Origin: Pithys albifrons albifrons
Lineage: Eukaryota > Chordata > Aves > Passeriformes > Thamnophilidae
Direction: 5' to 3'
NCBI RefSeq assembly: GCF_047495875.1
Contig: NC_092497.1
Location: 33,797,375-33,861,374 of the forward strand
DNA: 64,000 nt
Shown here: in pieces, positions 61,006-64,000 of the stretch
Layout of the letters: the number at the start of each line of letters is the position of its first letter
Numbering within the stretch: position 1 is the first letter of the stretch
Notes under the pieces: model-generated
What the model was told of the DNA's origin: nothing
The model's database searches: none
What the model saw: the letters and a program-made list of their open reading frames with translations, nothing else
Made by a program: the position numbers and the translations under genes

Positions 61006-61945
61006 ATTCCTCTTTCCTTCAAAAAACATAAATCCAAAGCACAGCACTGTACTTACTAGTAGAAAGAAAAATAACTCTATTCCATCCAAAAATAGGACAC
61101 CTGACATAAATGGACAATTCCATATTTCTCAGAAAACTCTTCAGTACTTCCAGAACAAAAATCTTTTGCAGAGATGCATTATGAAGCTACTCTATAGTAA
61201 AGCAGACCTTTAATACTAATTAAAACAACATGCTGGTGTGGATTTGAATGCTGTCATGCACATGACTATCTGCTAGAGATCACCAGGCAAAGTACAAAAT
61301 CAATCATGACAGAAATAAGAAGGAGCTCTGAAAAGCTCTGAAAGGGGAGTGGCAAATAAGTAATTTTCAGATCTCCATTCCTAACCATTTATGATTATAA
61401 CTTGTCCCACTCATGACCACCCTCATATTTGACTCCAGAACACACAAACAAATTCATGAAATGAAATGATTGGGGAACCTCCAGAAGTGGGAAAGACAAA
61501 CCATCTGCTCTTTACAAACTCCAATGTTGCTCTTTGTTTCCAAATAACCCAATCTTAAATATCCAGCACCTTACAGGTACTTTTTATTCACAGTCTTCAA
61601 ATAGGTAACTAATAAAGCTAGTGAAGAAACTAAATAGTTAATGAAGAAAACATTAATTGTTTTTAAAATACGGGTTCAAATCTTTCTTTCAAGAAACGAG
61701 CTGCTTGTCATGCATTATACCCCTCAGTGAATATAGCAACTCTTAGTGAGAGGCAAACATTTAATCAGATTGATACTTATGGATACCCATGTATATGCTG
61801 ATGTATTTTCTTCCAAATTTATTCAGTCTGCATCAACAAAGACCTGTATTGAAAATTTTACAGTAATTTCTATTTTTGGGACTCAGACCTGAGTTTGCTA
61901 TAACCCTTAAAAACTTTGGAAAGCAAATTTAGTATATGAATACAT
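61006..61945. other. intergenic, nothing recognised
   Basis: AT-rich, unassigned. Confidence 0.55.
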
Positions 61946-62786
61946 TGGGTCTGGCTGATATGGGGTTGACTTTCTCAAAGAAGCCTGTAAGCGTTACACG
62001 TGGCAAAGCCCTGCTCTTCCGGCAGGGACTAAACAGCTCCCAGAAGTTACAAGTTATTACAGTTTCAAGATCTTTCATTGATTTTTTTTCCCTGTCCCTG
62101 ACCAACACCGCGATTTGGGAGTTGAAGGCCAGGAGAGACGGTGTGTGGAAGCCCAACCCCCTACTACCTGCTCCCGAAGCCAGCTGTCTACAGGCTAAAC
62201 AAAGGGATGGCTGATAGCTTTGCGTTTCAGTGTAATGGCTGGGGAGAGGACAGGTGGAGGTGGTGGTGGGAGAGAGGTTTCCTCAGTCTGAGTGGGTGCC
62301 AGCCGCTGTTTGCTGGGCTGGTGGAAACACTGGGAGTGGGGTCTGCCCCCTGACTCTGCGCGCCCTGTATCGTTCTTTGGAGAGAACAGTTGCTGCTACC
62401 TGGATTCGCTACAGATTCCTTGAGGGGCAACACCATCTGCAGAGGAGTTGCTGCCCCTTCCCCCGGCCCTCAACGCTTCTTTGGACAAAGAACTGTAGGA
62501 GACAGTCCTTGCACTGTCCTCAGGAAAAGTTTCATCCCATTCCTGTGGCCGCCGTTCCCGCGTGAGTTTCCCGCGTGAGTTTCAGAGCCAGCGCCTCTCC
62601 CTGCCCACCCTTGTCAGAGCCTGTCAATGCCTTTACCGCAGCTGCTGCCTCCTGAGGTGCGGCGTCGCCTCTTGGTGTCTGTAACTGTAACTGCACCGAA
62701 GGATCAGAGATAAGACTTGATTAGTTTGTAAGTTTTGGTTATTGTGTTGCTGCTTGTGTTCTGGGTTTTGGTATAATATATCTATA

Positions 62787-62841
<55 letters not shown>

Positions 62842-62930
62842 TTAAGAACTGTTACAATTTTCTATACATTTTCTTATTAAAGTCTCTTAATTTCAAAGGT
62901 TGTGTGGTTTCTTTTTTAAACTGAGACACA
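61946..62930 (+). mobile_element. probable LTR (family 7)
   Basis: Starts TGGGTCTGGCTGATATGGGG, like other avian ERVL LTRs. It has a GC-rich centre, a TA-rich stretch near 62771-62790, ttattaaagtctc near 62875 and a possible end at gagacaca (62930). No TSD confirmed, so borders are tentative. Contains a 13-bp tandem duplication near 62557-62582 and a long (TG)n. Confidence 0.5.
62791..62839. repeat. (TG)n microsatellite
   Basis: About 24 uninterrupted TG units; likely polymorphic. Confidence 0.97.
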
Positions 62931-64000
62931 AGTGAATTCTGAGACACAAGTGAATTCTTCTTTTTGATTTACTTGCTGTGCACAGCTTTTGCTGTCTCTA
63001 TTAAGCTGTAATTATCTCAATCCACAAGTCTCCTTGCTTTCCTTCTACTCTGTGGATATTTTGCTGTTAGCCAAGGCTAGCCTACCATAGTAAATATGAG
63101 TGGGTACTTACTGAGATGCAATTCACCACAGGAAGCCAAACTAACTGTTTTTCACCAGCTTTTTTTTTTTTTCTTTTAAGCTAGCTAGCTAAACAGAAAA
63201 GTAAAAATTGTGTTGGCCCTGACACACACCCGCTTTGATGCCCTTTCAACTAGCATCTCAGGTGTGCTCCTGAGACACTCTAGATGAAAATAAGTGTTCT
63301 GTGTGAAATGTTATTTTTTGGCAGGATTTTTTGTTTTCAGAGTTCATTCTCTCTCCACAACTCAAGACCAGTTTTCCCAAGACTTTTGAGGATACTCCCA
63401 AGCTGAGTTTAATCTAAAAATTACAACTGATGTGACTAAAAGCAATTTGTGTATTGTTGGCTTGTTTGAGTTTTTCTATTTGTTTGGGGTGGATTTGGGG
63501 GGGTTAATTAATTATTCATAATATGAGAGGCCAGCATACTGTATGACCTTGGTAGTTCTGGCTTTTGCAAATTCCGTATTTGCCTACTTGTGGTACTGCA
63601 GCCGCAGGTGTGTTGGCCAGGCTAGGAAGCATAACCTTTTTAGGTTTCCTTAAGAACAGATTCCACATTAAAAGCAGGATTCCCAGCACTGGTGTATGCC
63701 CTCTGTTTGTCAACAGCTTGGTAGAAGCATGGATTATCTGGGTCACAGCTCAATGCACAGAGGGAGAAGAGCTGCCTCTCTGTGTGCTAAAAGCTGGCCA
63801 GCCAGGTCTGGGGATGAAAAAAATGCTCTTTTGAGATACCCAGGCTGGAGTAGTACAGAGCAGTGTGAAGTTAACTTCCTTTTTCACTTTGCTGCAGTGA
63901 CACGTGGTGTTGCAAGGTAGCTTTTCTGAGAAAGACATGCAATGAGGCCAGTAAAAATGGTACCAAAAAGGCTTGTATCTTGTCACTGGCAAACAAATGT
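62931..64000. other. intergenic, nothing recognised
   Basis: Includes an 18-bp direct duplication at 62920-62957 (tgagacacaagtgaattc twice) and a T-rich run at 63161-63171. No gene recognised. Confidence 0.6.

Noticed and set aside
62741..62924. A frame with a CVCVCV run resembling a Cys-rich peptide.
   Set aside because: It is the (TG)n repeat read in frame.
1..64000. CRISPR arrays, operons, phage or defence systems.
   Set aside because: The sequence is vertebrate nuclear DNA. Direct repeats found are TSDs, microsatellites and LTRs.

Overview
The window is vertebrate nuclear DNA from a bird, most likely a passerine. It has split genes with GT-AG introns and a CpG-island promoter. CR1 LINE fragments sit on both strands, and there are many solo LTRs of avian endogenous retroviruses, several resembling LTR families known from songbird genomes. 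I infer Z linkage only because GDA is Z-linked in chicken (human 9q21).

Positions 1 to about 19,350 hold one recognisable gene, guanine deaminase (GDA), on the minus strand. Its CpG-island promoter and nine consecutive coding exons are in the window: exon 1 at 18880-19002 through exon 9 at 718-815. They encode residues 1 to about 306 of an enzyme of about 454 residues. All eight complete introns have GT-AG borders and every reading-frame phase joins. The C-terminal third lies beyond the left edge. A 5S-rRNA-derived SINE sits about 50 nt past the exon 7 donor.

From 19,350 to 64,000 I find no host gene. This is intergenic DNA full of retroelements, and many can be bounded exactly by TG...CA termini and 5-bp target-site duplications (TSDs). 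There is a solo LTR at 26080-26700 and an LTR split by another LTR at 27262-28520. A second SINE copy, carrying both a tRNA-like and a 5S-like part, is at 30365-30735. More LTRs follow at 32938 and 34960. The core is a nested stack at 37.6-49.0 kb: an LTR at 37657-39090 is split by a second LTR (38538-39079). Next to it, an LTR at 39122-49006 is split by a complete ERVL-like provirus (39589-48867, minus strand), whose integrase region is itself split by a 1.97-kb CR1 (40874-42844). Further LTRs lie at 49425-50206, 53153-54085, 54458-55161, 60490-61005 and 61946-62930, with CR1 pieces between them.

The provirus has two LTRs, a primer-binding site matching tRNA-Thr, broken gag, protease, reverse transcriptase, RNase H and integrase regions, and a polypurine tract, but no env. 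It is disabled by frameshifts, stops and the CR1 insertion. I see no bacterial-type system, CRISPR array or new gene cluster. The most unusual items are the nested insertion history, the gag region with Arg/Ser-rich and decapeptide-repeat segments, and the composite tRNA/5S SINE.
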